In this document: piece after piece, positions 53,020 through 61,556 of the stretch
Layout of the letters: each line of letters begins with the position of its first letter
Position numbering within the stretch: the stretch's first letter is position 1
Source of the DNA: a gamma proteobacterium endosymbiont of Lamellibrachia anaximandri
Lineage (GTDB): Bacteria; Pseudomonadota; Gammaproteobacteria; Chromatiales; Chromatiaceae
Assembly (NCBI GenBank): GCA_016756855.1
Contig: JAESPD010000017.1
Location: 1 to 64,000, forward strand
Length of the DNA: 64,000 nt
Reading direction: 5' to 3'
Notes under the pieces: generated by a model
Told to the model about the DNA's origin: nothing
What the model saw: the letters and a program-made list of their open reading frames with translations, nothing else
Databases searched by the model: none
Translations under genes and position numbers: made by a program

Positions 53020-53595
53020 CTACGTATGCTCCTGCCTGCACTCCCGCAACATGCGGCGATATCTCTCCCAGTCGAATGCCGGGCCTGGATCGGTCTTGCG
53101 ACCCGGCGATATGTCGGCATGGCCTGTGATCCGGTCTGCCGTGATAGCAGGGTAGCGAGCCATGATCTCGCGGGTGACCTCCAGCAGGGCGGTGTATTGA
53201 GCGTCGGTATAGGGTTGCTCATCCGTGCCTTCGAGTTCGATACCGATGGAGTAGTCGTTGCATCTTTCCCGTCCGGAATAACAGGATTCCCCGGCGTGCC
53301 AGGCGCGGCAGTTCAGGGGGACATATTGAATCGACTCGCCATCGCGCCTGATCAGCAGATGGCTGGAGACCCTAAGTGCGGCAATATCGGCAAAATAGGG
53401 GTGCTGTTCGCGCCTGAGCCGATTGAGAAACAGATCGTCGATCCAGGGGCCGCCAAACTTGCCGGGGGGCAGGCTGATGTTGTGGATCACCAGCAGGTCT
53501 ATGCCAGACCCGGCGGGACGCTCGTCCCGGTTGGGTGAGAGGTGCAGCTTCGCACCGGGGAGCAGGCCTTCCGGCAGCTCCCGCATCCGGCTCAT
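53020..53595 (-). CDS. ampD: 1,6-anhydro-N-acetylmuramyl-L-alanine amidase AmpD
   Basis: This 191-residue cytoplasmic zinc amidase splits the peptide from anhydro-muropeptides during murein recycling. The zinc ligands are visible: LLVIHNISLPPG (first His), ITGHADISPGRKTDPGP (second His and Asp). A conserved AWHAGES loop is also present. The start overlaps the stop of the CBS gene by four bases, which ties ampD to the DUF1538-PII-CBS operon. Loss of AmpD in enterobacteria derepresses AmpC beta-lactamase; no ampC or ampR is seen here. Confidence 0.95.
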   Translation of the reverse strand: MSRMRELPEGLLPGAKLHLSPNRDERPAGSGIDLLVIHNISLPPGKFGGPWIDDLFLNRLRREQHPYFADIAALRVSSHLLIRRDGESIQYVPLNCRAWHAGESCYSGRERCNDYSIGIELEGTDEQPYTDAQYTALLEVTREIMARYPAITADRITGHADISPGRKTDPGPAFDWERYRRMLRECRQEHT

Positions 53596-54002
53596 TTCTT
53601 CAGTTGTTCCTTGATCAGTCCCTTGAGCACCATGTCGGTATGGCTGACAATGCCGACAACCTTGCCGTTCGACACCACCGGGGCTCGGGAAAGATCGAAG
53701 CGGGCAAACATGCGGGCGCAGTAACGGATGTCCATGTCAGGAGCGACCGTGAGTACCGGTTTGGTCATGATCTCGTAGATATTGACCCGTTCAGGCGCCC
53801 GATCCTTCGCCAGCACCTGGCGGGCGATGTCGGAGAGCAGCACCATGCCGTACTCGTCATCTTCATTGCGTTTTTTTACGATCAGACACTTGGTCTCCAC
53901 ATGGGACATGGTATCCAGTGCCTTGGCGACGGTGTCCATGCCGTCGACCATATCAAAGCTGGTCTTCATTACGTCCATTACACGAGTGATCTGGGTTGTC
54001 AT
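53592..54002 (-). CDS. Two-CBS-domain protein
   Basis: The 136-residue protein consists of two CBS motifs: FDMVDGMDTVAKALDTMSHV with GMVLLSDIARQVL, and MTKPVLTVAPDMDIRYCARM with GIVSHTDMVLKG. CBS pairs bind adenosyl nucleotides and act as energy or ionic-strength sensors. Overlaps with both the PII gene (53,999) and ampD (53,595) indicate a shared transcript. A role in gating the two DUF1538 membrane proteins is an inference. Confidence 0.92.
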   Translation of the reverse strand: MTTQITRVMDVMKTSFDMVDGMDTVAKALDTMSHVETKCLIVKKRNEDDEYGMVLLSDIARQVLAKDRAPERVNIYEIMTKPVLTVAPDMDIRYCARMFARFDLSRAPVVSNGKVVGIVSHTDMVLKGLIKEQLKK

Positions 54003-54349
54003 AGCTCTTCCTCCACTACTTGGCTCAAACTCTGAATCTGATGACTGACCCCAACAGCGTCTTCGATGTCAATCTGAAAGGCGATGCCGGTGCCGGGGCG
54101 CTCGTCGAAATCTCCCGCCTTGGCAATGGTTTCAAGAATGCTGCGGCTTAAATGCTCTTCCACCAACAGCAGTACCACGTCCCGCTGGGTCTCAAGGGTC
54201 AGACCGAAGAAGGTCTTCGCCTGCTCCACACCCTCACCCCGGGCCTGGTTGATGACGGTGGAACCGGTAGCGCCGGCTTTGCGGGCCGCGTCCAGAACAA
54301 CGTTTGTATGGCTGTCCTCCACCAGTGCAATGATGAGTTTAAAACGCAT
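53999..54349 (-). CDS. PII-like signalling protein
   Basis: The 116-residue protein has the ferredoxin-like layout of PII trimers: MRFKLIIALVEDSHTNVVLD, then GATGSTVINQARGEG, and later GDFDERPGTGIAFQIDIEDA. It lacks the TyrxxxTyr uridylylation loop of GlnB/GlnK, so it is one of the PII-like relatives that regulate membrane transporters. It sits between the DUF1538 genes and the CBS gene and probably regulates the DUF1538 pair. Confidence 0.88.
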   Translation of the reverse strand: MRFKLIIALVEDSHTNVVLDAARKAGATGSTVINQARGEGVEQAKTFFGLTLETQRDVVLLLVEEHLSRSILETIAKAGDFDERPGTGIAFQIDIEDAVGVSHQIQSLSQVVEEEL

Positions 54350-54370
54350 GATCTCTATCTCGGTTGAAAG

Positions 54371-55138
54371 TTATCGTTTATTTCTACTGCGCCACTCGCC
54401 CAGCTGGGCATACGCCATCACTGCTATGATGGGGAACAGACTGGCAAAGGCGATCAGGCCAAAACCGTCCAGCAGCGGGTTGCGCCCCGGTATGTTGTTC
54501 GACAGGCCAAGCCCCAGGGCTGCCACCAGCGGCACCGTGACAGTGGAAGTGGTGACGCCGCCAGAGTCGTAGGCCAGGGCGATGATGGTTTTCGGGGCAA
54601 AAAAGGTCTGCGCAATGACCACCAGATAACCAGTGATGATATACCAGTGCAGCGGTGTGCCGCTGACGATTCGGTAGCTGCCCAGGGCGATGCCGGCGGC
54701 AACGCCGATGGCGACGGCTATGCGTAACCCCCATTCGCTGATGGCGCCGCCTGAAACCTGATTCGCCTTGATGGCGACAGCGATCAGTGAGGGCTCCGCA
54801 ATGGTGGTGGAGAAGCCGATGGCGGCGGCAAACAGATAGACCCAGAAATAGTGGTGCCACTGTACAAAATCGTGTTCCCCTGTAATGCCGAGAAAATCGG
54901 GGTCGGTCAGTTGGCTGGCCATCAGTTCCCCGAGGGGGAACAGCGCCAGATCAAGGCCTTCCAGGAAAAACGCCAGTCCGACCAGCACGAAAATGAAACC
55001 CGTGATGACCTGTCGCGGATTATGCAGCGGCCGACGCAGCACCAGGAACTGAAACCCGAACAGGATGCTGGCGATGGGCAGAACATCCAATACCGTTTGG
55101 GCGAGTACCCCCAGCAGATTGCTCAGCACCCCTATCAC
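54371..55138 (-). CDS. DUF1538 membrane protein (second of pair)
   Basis: The 255-residue protein has about six or seven hydrophobic helices and the DUF1538 signatures [15 protein letters not shown] and [20 protein letters not shown]. The same two blocks occur in the neighbour, so the genes arose by duplication. Paired DUF1538 proteins have been proposed to work together as a cation/proton antiporter (UmpAB); I recall this only at family level. Its start overlaps the stop of the first copy by four bases. It is followed by the PII gene after 21 bp. Confidence 0.9.
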   Translation of the reverse strand: MIGVLSNLLGVLAQTVLDVLPIASILFGFQFLVLRRPLHNPRQVITGFIFVLVGLAFFLEGLDLALFPLGELMASQLTDPDFLGITGEHDFVQWHHYFWVYLFAAAIGFSTTIAEPSLIAVAIKANQVSGGAISEWGLRIAVAIGVAAGIALGSYRIVSGTPLHWYIITGYLVVIAQTFFAPKTIIALAYDSGGVTTSTVTVPLVAALGLGLSNNIPGRNPLLDGFGLIAFASLFPIIAVMAYAQLGEWRSRNKR

Positions 55139-55866
55139 AATAGTATTCCGTAACCCATCACGAAAATCATCGGAGTGAGGGAGGCAAAGGCGATCAGGCC
55201 AAAACCGTCCGTCATTGGATTACGCCCCTTGATACTGGACGCTAGACCAATGCCAAGCGCGGTCACCAGAGGGACCGTGATGGTGGAGGTGGTAACGCCT
55301 CCGGAGTCATAGGCGATACCGATGATCTCCCGGGGTGCGAAGGCGGTCATAATCACCACGCCGAGATAGCCGCCCATGATCAGATACTGCACCGGCCAGC
55401 CCTTGATGATGCGCAGGACGCCGATGACGATTGCGAGACCGACAGCGAAGGCCACAGTAAACCGCAGGCCGCTGGCGTAATCCTCCATGGATTCGATATT
55501 ATTCGCTATCATGCCGCCAACTGCCGCGACTTCTGAGGCTTCCTCCGCGATCTTGATTAAAGCGGGCTCGGCAATCGTGGTTCCGAAGCCGAGGGAGAAA
55601 GCGAAAGCCAGGAGCCAGGAGACACTGCCTTTTTTGGCGAAATCCCAAGCCATCGCCTCTCCCAGAGGGAACAGGCCGATTTTCAGTCCGTGGATGAACA
55701 TGCTCAGGCCGATAACCACCAGCAGGGTACCGAAGAGCAGGCTGCCCAGATTGGGGATGGGCTGTTGCAGTACCAGCGTCTGAAAAAAAGCGATGACTGC
55801 GATAATGGGGAGCAGGTCACGGATGCTGTCCAGCAGAGAGGTGGCGAGATGCCGGATCAGTTGCAT
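55135..55866 (-). CDS. DUF1538 membrane protein (first of pair)
   Basis: The 243-residue membrane protein is paralogous to the next gene, sharing [15 protein letters not shown] and [20 protein letters not shown]. It heads the five-gene run of two DUF1538 genes, PII, CBS and ampD. The start at 55,866 ([13 protein letters not shown]) is preferred over 55,902 because the upstream codons lack similarity to the paralogue. The acidic and Ser/Thr-rich conserved blocks sit in membrane segments, as expected for an ion path. Confidence 0.9.
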   Translation of the reverse strand: MQLIRHLATSLLDSIRDLLPIIAVIAFFQTLVLQQPIPNLGSLLFGTLLVVIGLSMFIHGLKIGLFPLGEAMAWDFAKKGSVSWLLAFAFSLGFGTTIAEPALIKIAEEASEVAAVGGMIANNIESMEDYASGLRFTVAFAVGLAIVIGVLRIIKGWPVQYLIMGGYLGVVIMTAFAPREIIGIAYDSGGVTTSTITVPLVTALGIGLASSIKGRNPMTDGFGLIAFASLTPMIFVMGYGILL

Positions 55867-55902
55867 AAATCTGGGACCCTGGAATAAAGTTGCACAAACC
55901 AT

Positions 55903-56252
55903 AACCCAGGAAGGGTGCTTTGTTAAGAAATTAGCGATTTTATGCTGAATTTCCCAGCAGGATCGGGATTTTTGATCATGAGATGGGCGTGGCCCGTTAA
56001 GCTATCGGCAGGAATGTCGCTATAATTAGTGAACCAAATTGAATGCTAAGGGATAAAGTGCTAATTTCCCAGCATCTTGATGGTGGGGCGGAGACACTTC
56101 TTTGCAGGATGACCGGAACAGGTGGTTTTGTGAAGGCATTCGCAGTCATAACAAGGTTGTTGACATAGTCTCTTAAATGACTTGGAAGTAAATGGAATCG
56201 GTGGGTTGCTATAATCCGCCAAACGGCTGGGGCCACTATTACAGTTATCGAA
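55903..56252. other. 350-bp intergenic region with a repeated 15-base box
   Basis: No gene is seen. GCTGAATTTCCCAGCA (55,944-55,959) and GCTAATTTCCCAGCA (56,060-56,074) are near-identical boxes, each with a small TGCT...AGCA dyad. TATAAT sequences occur in GCTATAATTAG near 56,018 and at 56,210. This space must hold the promoters of the DUF1538 operon and the DUF1631 gene. Confidence 0.4.
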
Positions 56253-58544
56253 ATGCAGCGGCAAGACAACATTATCTCTTTCGGTGATTCTGCAACGCGC
56301 AAGCGGCAGGTCTCTCTCGATGCGAAAGGTCGCAGGATTGTCGACGCCTGTCGCAAACACGTTGTCAGAACACTCCCCCAACTGATGAGCGGATTGTTCG
56401 AAAAGCTCGATGACGCAATGTACGAACTGGCCGATAAATCCGGCAACGATTCCGTGCAGACAACCTATTTCGACGCGATGCGTGAGTTGCGTAAGGAACG
56501 AGCCCGGATTGATCGTGTGTTCAGTCGGGAGGTGTTGCAGAAGTTTGATCGTTTCTGGGAGACGGGTGAGGCACCAGTCACTCAACGAACCTTTGCCGAA
56601 TTGAGCCGCGACTCCGAGATGTCCCTGCTGGGCGAGGATGAGTTGGAAGACTCTCTGGCCATCACCAACATGATCTCCAAAAGTGAGAACCGCTACTCCC
56701 GCGAGCTGTATGCTTTGGGACAGCGTTTTGCTCAGCTGATCGGTGATCTGGATGAGTTGAGCGAGCAGCGCAATCCACTTGCACCTGGGGTGGTCTGCAA
56801 TGCCTTCCAGGAGGCTATGCGGAATGTCGGAGTTGATCTACCGGTCAAGCTGGTGATCTACAAGCTGTTCGACAAGCAGGTCATGCACTACATCGGCGGG
56901 CTCTACGACGAGCTGAATCTGGTGCTGGGCAAGGCCGGGGTCATTCCCAAGCTGACCCCGCAGGTACGGCGCAACCCGGTCTCGCCGGCGGTCAGCCGCG
57001 CCCGTCGCGAAGCACAGACTGACGGCACGGCCAGCGAGGCTGCTGATGATCGGAGTGGTCTGCAAACCGAGGTTTTCGAGACGTTGCAGCAGCTTTTGAA
57101 CCTGCGACGGGGCGTAGCTCCTGCCGACGGGCCTGCAGTACCGGGACGGATGCCGGTAGGTGACGGCGGGGTGCCGATCTCGGTGCCTCTGGTGGAGACG
57201 GTCGAGCTGCTCAGTGCGCTCTCTTCTCTGCAGCAATCCAATACAGTGATGGTACCCCTCAACAGCGGGGAAGAAGGCAACCTGCGTGCGCGTCTGGCCA
57301 GTGATCTGCGCATGTTGGAAGAGGGTAGAACCCATCGGGCGCTGGGAGAGGCAGACAACGATACGATCGACGTCATCTCCATGCTCTTTGAGTTTATTCT
57401 GGACGACCACAGTTTGCCGGATGCCATGAAGGCCCTGCTGAGCCGTTTGCAGATTCCCATGCTCAAGGTCGCCATCATCGACAAGACCTTCTTCAGCAAA
57501 AAGGTGCACCCTGCCAGACGATTGTTGAACAACCTGGCACAGGCGGCGATTGGCTGGAATGATGACGGTGACCGCTCGCCCGGCGGCCTGTTTGGTACGG
57601 TCGAAAGTTTCGTTAAGCGTGTTTTGACGGATTTTGACGACGATCCCGCTATTTTTACGGTATTGAACGACGAGTTCAATGAATGGTGGGAACGGGAGCA
57701 GCGTGGCGCGGATGTGGCAGAACAGCGCACCAACCAGGTAACCCGTGGCAAGGAGCAGTTACGTGCAGCCAAGGCTGCCGTTACCGATGAATTGAACAAA
57801 CGGCTGCAGTTCCAGAAACAGCTGCCCGATGCGGTAATATCACTACTACGCGACGGTTGGAAAGACGTACTGCTACTCAACTACCTGCGGCAGGGGCCAG
57901 AGAGTGAAGAGTGGAGGGAGTCCCTGGAGATAGTCGATAAGCTGCTTTGGAGTGTCGCGCCGAAAAAAGAGTATGCGGAGCGACAGGAGTTGCTGCGCAA
58001 TATTCCGGAACTCCTGCGGAACCTACGGGAGAGACTGAACGCGATCTCTTTTGATCAGCACAAAATGGCGCGGCTTTTTAAAGAGCTGCAGAATTGCCAT
58101 ATTGCCTGTCTGCGGGGAAAAAGCCTCTCTGCCGGAGTCGATACGGTTGCGGATCTGCATATCAGTTTCCCCGACAGTCAGTTGATCAACCAATCTTCCC
58201 TTTTGGTGGATGATTTCGAATCTGAGACTGTCGTTGCCGCGGTCCACGATAAGTTCACCGAACAGGCTGAGTCGCTGGAGATTGGAACCTGGCTCTCACT
58301 GTTCGACGGTGAAGAGAAGAAGCGGATCAAGTTGTCCTGGAAGAGCGATGTCACCGATGTCTTTGTCTTCGTCAACCGCAAAGGGGTCAAGGCCCTTGAG
58401 CTGACTGTGGATGGCCTTGCCATGCATCTGCGTGACGGCAGCGCAGAGGTGCTGGACGTTACGAATGCCCCGATTATGGATCGGGCGCTCGGCGCCATGT
58501 TGGACGCACTGAAACATACCGGGACGGCTGCCGGACCGGCCTGA
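56253..58544 (+). CDS. DUF1631 family protein
   Basis: The 763-residue cytoplasmic protein matches the DUF1631 family over its length: AKGRRIVDACRKHVVRTLPQ near the N-terminus, and a central stretch DNDTIDVISMLFEFILDDHS with LPDAMKALLSRLQIPMLKVA. The C-terminal 120 residues (LEIGTWLSLFDGEEKKRIKL ... FVNRKGVKALELTVDGLAMH) look like a PilZ-related beta barrel. The family occurs in motile gammaproteobacteria and may link to cyclic-di-GMP signalling, but no reaction is known. Confidence 0.9.
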   Translation: MQRQDNIISFGDSATRKRQVSLDAKGRRIVDACRKHVVRTLPQLMSGLFEKLDDAMYELADKSGNDSVQTTYFDAMRELRKERARIDRVFSREVLQKFDRFWETGEAPVTQRTFAELSRDSEMSLLGEDELEDSLAITNMISKSENRYSRELYALGQRFAQLIGDLDELSEQRNPLAPGVVCNAFQEAMRNVGVDLPVKLVIYKLFDKQVMHYIGGLYDELNLVLGKAGVIPKLTPQVRRNPVSPAVSRARREAQTDGTASEAADDRSGLQTEVFETLQQLLNLRRGVAPADGPAVPGRMPVGDGGVPISVPLVETVELLSALSSLQQSNTVMVPLNSGEEGNLRARLASDLRMLEEGRTHRALGEADNDTIDVISMLFEFILDDHSLPDAMKALLSRLQIPMLKVAIIDKTFFSKKVHPARRLLNNLAQAAIGWNDDGDRSPGGLFGTVESFVKRVLTDFDDDPAIFTVLNDEFNEWWEREQRGADVAEQRTNQVTRGKEQLRAAKAAVTDELNKRLQFQKQLPDAVISLLRDGWKDVLLLNYLRQGPESEEWRESLEIVDKLLWSVAPKKEYAERQELLRNIPELLRNLRERLNAISFDQHKMARLFKELQNCHIACLRGKSLSAGVDTVADLHISFPDSQLINQSSLLVDDFESETVVAAVHDKFTEQAESLEIGTWLSLFDGEEKKRIKLSWKSDVTDVFVFVNRKGVKALELTVDGLAMHLRDGSAEVLDVTNAPIMDRALGAMLDALKHTGTAAGPA

Positions 58545-58561
58545 CGAAACCTGAAGCAACA

Positions 58562-58594
58562 CCCCGATTGATCCCGATTGATCGTCGGGGTTTT
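58562..58594 (+). terminator. Probable terminator after the DUF1631 gene
   Basis: CCCCGA (58,562-58,567) and TCGGGG (58,585-58,590) can pair around a 17-base loop containing a duplicated GATTGATC, followed by TTTTC. The stem is short, so the call is moderate. Confidence 0.55.
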
Positions 58595-58712
58595 CGAATC
58601 AAGAGCATTTGGCCGATAGCTCGTCTTCCGTTGACACTTTCCCCCGCTGCAATTAAGTTCGTTCACTGCACGGCTATTTCCCTGGTACATCCACTCTAAA
58701 GAGATTTAATTC

Positions 58713-59057
58713 ATGAGCGAAAAAATTACCGATTCCGGCTTGAAGTATGACGATCTGGTTGAAGGCGACGGAGAAGTGGCTGCCGCAGGCCAGACTGTCT
58801 CTGTGCACTATACCGGCTGGCTCACCGATGGCAGCAAATTTGATTCCTCAGTGGATCGTAACGAACCCTTCAGTTTTTCTCTCGGCAGAGGGATGGTCAT
58901 CCGGGGTTGGGATGAGGGTGTCGCCGGGATGAAGGTTGGCGGTAAGCGCAAATTGACCATTCCGTCACAACTTGGATATGGCGCTGCCGGTGCGGGAGGA
59001 GTGATTCCGCCGAATGCCACCCTGGTCTTCGACGTGGAACTGCTCTCTGTGAACTGA
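58713..59057 (+). CDS. FKBP-type peptidyl-prolyl isomerase
   Basis: This 114-residue single-domain FKBP has [39 protein letters not shown] and [20 protein letters not shown], the drug-binding and catalytic core. There is no signal peptide, so it works in the cytoplasm as a folding helper. nadC begins two bases after its stop codon, so the two are co-transcribed. Confidence 0.95.
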   Translation: MSEKITDSGLKYDDLVEGDGEVAAAGQTVSVHYTGWLTDGSKFDSSVDRNEPFSFSLGRGMVIRGWDEGVAGMKVGGKRKLTIPSQLGYGAAGAGGVIPPNATLVFDVELLSVN

Positions 59058-59058
59058 C

Positions 59059-59895
59059 GTGATATTTCCCTCGCCGAAGTTGATCACCCGCCAGGTTCGG
59101 GATGCACTCGACGAAGATATCGGTTCAGGAGACCTTACCGCCGGTCTGCTCAATGTGGATGCTGTCAGCCGCGTCGAGGTGGTCTGCCGGCAGTCCGCCG
59201 TAATCTGTGGAACAGGTTGGTTCGATGAGGTTTTCCGCCAGCTCGATCCGGAAATTGTTATCGAATGGCGTGTTGCAGACGGTGATCGGGTGGGGCTGGA
59301 TCAACAGCTCTGTACCCTGACGGGGAACAGCCGCGCCCTACTCAGTGGGGAGCGCACCGCGCTGAACTATCTGCAAACCCTTTCCGGAACTGCGACCCGG
59401 GCGCGTATCTATGCTGATCAGGTGGCGGGAACCGGCGTGCGTATTCTTGATACCCGCAAGACCCTGCCTGGTCTGCGGCTGCAGCAGAAGTATGCGGTAA
59501 CCTGCGGTGGCTGTGATAACCACCGCATCGGCCTCTACGACGCGATACTGATCAAGGAGAACCACATTCACGCCGCCGGTTCCATCGCTGCGGCGTTAGA
59601 CGCGGCTCAGGATTTGGCCCCTGGCGGGGTGGGTATTGAGATTGAAGTGGAATCGCTGGATGAACTGCGCGAGGCGCTGCAAGCCGGTGCTGAGCGGGTG
59701 CTGCTGGATAACTTTTCCCTGGATGGGCTGCGCGAAGCGGTTACCCTTGTTTCAGGCAAAGTACGGCTGGAGGCCTCGGGTGGCGTCAATCTGGAGACGA
59801 TCCGGGGAATTGCCGAGACCGGGGTGGATGATATCTCCGTGGGTGATCTGACCAAGGATGTTACGGCAGTGGATCTGTCGATGCTTTTTTACTGA
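59059..59895 (+). CDS. nadC: Nicotinate-nucleotide pyrophosphorylase (carboxylating)
   Basis: This 278-residue enzyme turns quinolinate and PRPP into nicotinate mononucleotide in NAD synthesis. Motifs: [40 protein letters not shown], the KYAV-GG-NHR-GL block (here [12 protein letters not shown], with Cys where Gly is common), ILIKENHI and [10 protein letters not shown]. The start is GTG directly after the FKBP stop. No other NAD genes are adjacent. Confidence 0.96.
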   Translation: MIFPSPKLITRQVRDALDEDIGSGDLTAGLLNVDAVSRVEVVCRQSAVICGTGWFDEVFRQLDPEIVIEWRVADGDRVGLDQQLCTLTGNSRALLSGERTALNYLQTLSGTATRARIYADQVAGTGVRILDTRKTLPGLRLQQKYAVTCGGCDNHRIGLYDAILIKENHIHAAGSIAAALDAAQDLAPGGVGIEIEVESLDELREALQAGAERVLLDNFSLDGLREAVTLVSGKVRLEASGGVNLETIRGIAETGVDDISVGDLTKDVTAVDLSMLFY

Positions 59896-60029
59896 TCGGC
59901 AACATTGAGTGGGCCGTTGTTATTCTGGTCTTCTCATCAAGCAGAACGTCGGGTGCGACGTGCGCACCAGAATAGGCTGGTAATTGTTGAGAGAGCGCTA
60001 GGCTAATCACGGCTAAAATAGTGCATAGT

Positions 60030-60776
60030 CTAAACATCGATGCTCAGTAGCCTATTGAACTCCGGATTCCTTTCATCAGGATAACCACGCGGGTTACATA
60101 TTATCCGGCAGTTGCCTATCGAGTAATCCGAGCTGTTGTGAAGGTGTCCGTGAATCCAGTAGCTTGGTTGACGCTGTTCAATCAAGCCTTCCAGGTTCGA
60201 GACGTAGGCCGCATTTGAAACATCACTCATGGCTGTACCAGGCAATGATCTAGGGCTTGGCCCGTGATGTGTTACGACTATATTCAATTCCCCCGCTCTC
60301 TTCGCCAACTCGTTATCCAGCCAGCGGAGCGATTGCCGATGAATCGAGGTAACATCAATCGAACGCAGCTTTGAGAATTTGGGAGAGAGGCGAATCTTTT
60401 TAAAGTCGGTCATGATTTGCTGGCACTCGTATCCGTTCAGGCGCGCATCACCAAACAGCTCAAAATCCGTCCAGAGCGTACAGCCAAGAAAGTTCACTCC
60501 GTTCATCGTGAATACACTATTTTCCAGAATGCGCACGTTTGTGTCGGCGGATTTTTCCTCCATATCGTGAATTAGCTTGGGATAGGCCTTGCCATAATAC
60601 TCATGATTGCCGAGTACATAGATAATCGGTACATCTCTGATATTCTCCTGCGCCCACGAAAGCCCCTTGTCTTTAACATGAATGTCGCCAGCAAGAATTA
60701 CCGCATCGACATCACACTGGGCGATATCAAACGCCTCGAATTCAATATGCAGATCACTCAGTACCAACAGTTTCAT
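60030..60776 (-). CDS. Calcineurin-like metallophosphoesterase
   Basis: This 248-residue enzyme has the complete metallophosphoesterase metal set: SDLHIEFE (D-x-H), AGDIH, GNHEYY, VVTHHGPSP and HGHLH. The first 11 residues of a longer frame lack similarity, so ATG at 60,776 (MKLLVLSDLHIE) is used. It is a single gene facing nadC. Substrate unknown; relatives cut phosphodiesters or nucleotides. The region is AT-richer than nadC, hinting at acquisition by transfer. Confidence 0.9.
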   Translation of the reverse strand: MKLLVLSDLHIEFEAFDIAQCDVDAVILAGDIHVKDKGLSWAQENIRDVPIIYVLGNHEYYGKAYPKLIHDMEEKSADTNVRILENSVFTMNGVNFLGCTLWTDFELFGDARLNGYECQQIMTDFKKIRLSPKFSKLRSIDVTSIHRQSLRWLDNELAKRAGELNIVVTHHGPSPRSLPGTAMSDVSNAAYVSNLEGLIEQRQPSYWIHGHLHNSSDYSIGNCRIICNPRGYPDERNPEFNRLLSIDV

Positions 60777-61175
60777 TTCGACGCTTAATTTTCGATAATC
60801 GTAGTTCAATTATGAGAGTGGAGACCAATAGCATGGGACCGGGACAAGATAAAATCTGCTGCTGCTCAAAAGATGAGCCTGTTCTTTTACATGGCGCACT
60901 ACCAGAATCACCATTTAATTGTATGCAGTGGAAACTACGCTGTAGACCTGTTGCTCAAAGCTCTCAAGGTGGATGGTCAGGGAGCATTCAACTGATAACC
61001 AGCCTGATGCAGCGACAAGGTGTGAAACAGATGGATCAGATAACCCATCAAGAGGAAACGTAATATCTGATGGGAGTGCAAACAATAGGGGATTGTGAGT
61101 GCCCAGAGTACTGTTTTTTTGGACAGATCCAACACCCTTTTGTGGCTGATTCCTCCCCCCTCTGGGTTGAACAGA
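60777..61175. other. 399-bp intergenic region without a clear gene
   Basis: Short frames exist on both strands but none has a ribosome-binding site or recognisable content. CCCATCA (61,044-61,050) and TGATGGG (61,068-61,074) form a perfect 7-bp dyad around 17 bases. The composition is AT-rich compared with flanking core genes. Confidence 0.5.
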
Positions 61176-61412
61176 TCAGGCCCGCTCATCAAACAGGGTG
61201 CCGATGGTATCGTCGGCTGTCTTCAGTACCTGGGCCGAGGCCTTGGCTTGGTGCGCCTGCTGGTTCATCTCCACCATCGCCCGGGAGAGGTCGGTGGGAC
61301 TCTGTTTTTCTGTCTGATTGACGCTGGCGATCTCCGAGGCGACACGGCGCATGCCCTGGAATCCCCGCTGGATGCCCTGAACGGCCGGTCCCACGATCGA
61401 GTTGATTGCCAT
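61176..61412 (-). CDS. Small protein resembling a flagellar rod/hook C-terminus
   Basis: The 78-residue product starts MAINSIVGPAVQGIQRGFQG and ends AKASAQVLKTADDTIGTLFD. Both ends look like the paired helices of flagellar rod/hook family proteins, where a similar LKTxDxxxGTLL motif packs in the axial coiled coil. No rod domain lies between, so it is either a mini-homologue or an unrelated conserved protein. A longer start at 61,523 is possible. It follows the EgtB-like gene in the same direction. Confidence 0.6.
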   Translation of the reverse strand: MAINSIVGPAVQGIQRGFQGMRRVASEIASVNQTEKQSPTDLSRAMVEMNQQAHQAKASAQVLKTADDTIGTLFDERA

Positions 61413-61556
61413 CTGCTGAACTCTGGTTGCATTTCCTCTAACCGGGTTGTTGGCAGTTATTGTGGAATCTTTAGGCAGACCACCCGGAGTTGTGACGATA
61501 TCCTCAAAAGCTGAGAAATGCATTCCTGATCAGTCGTTTTTCCGGGAACAGGCGCA

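Noticed and set aside
60812-61063. An 83-residue frame between the metallophosphoesterase and the flagellar-like gene
   Set aside because: No ribosome-binding site, odd composition and no recognisable domain.
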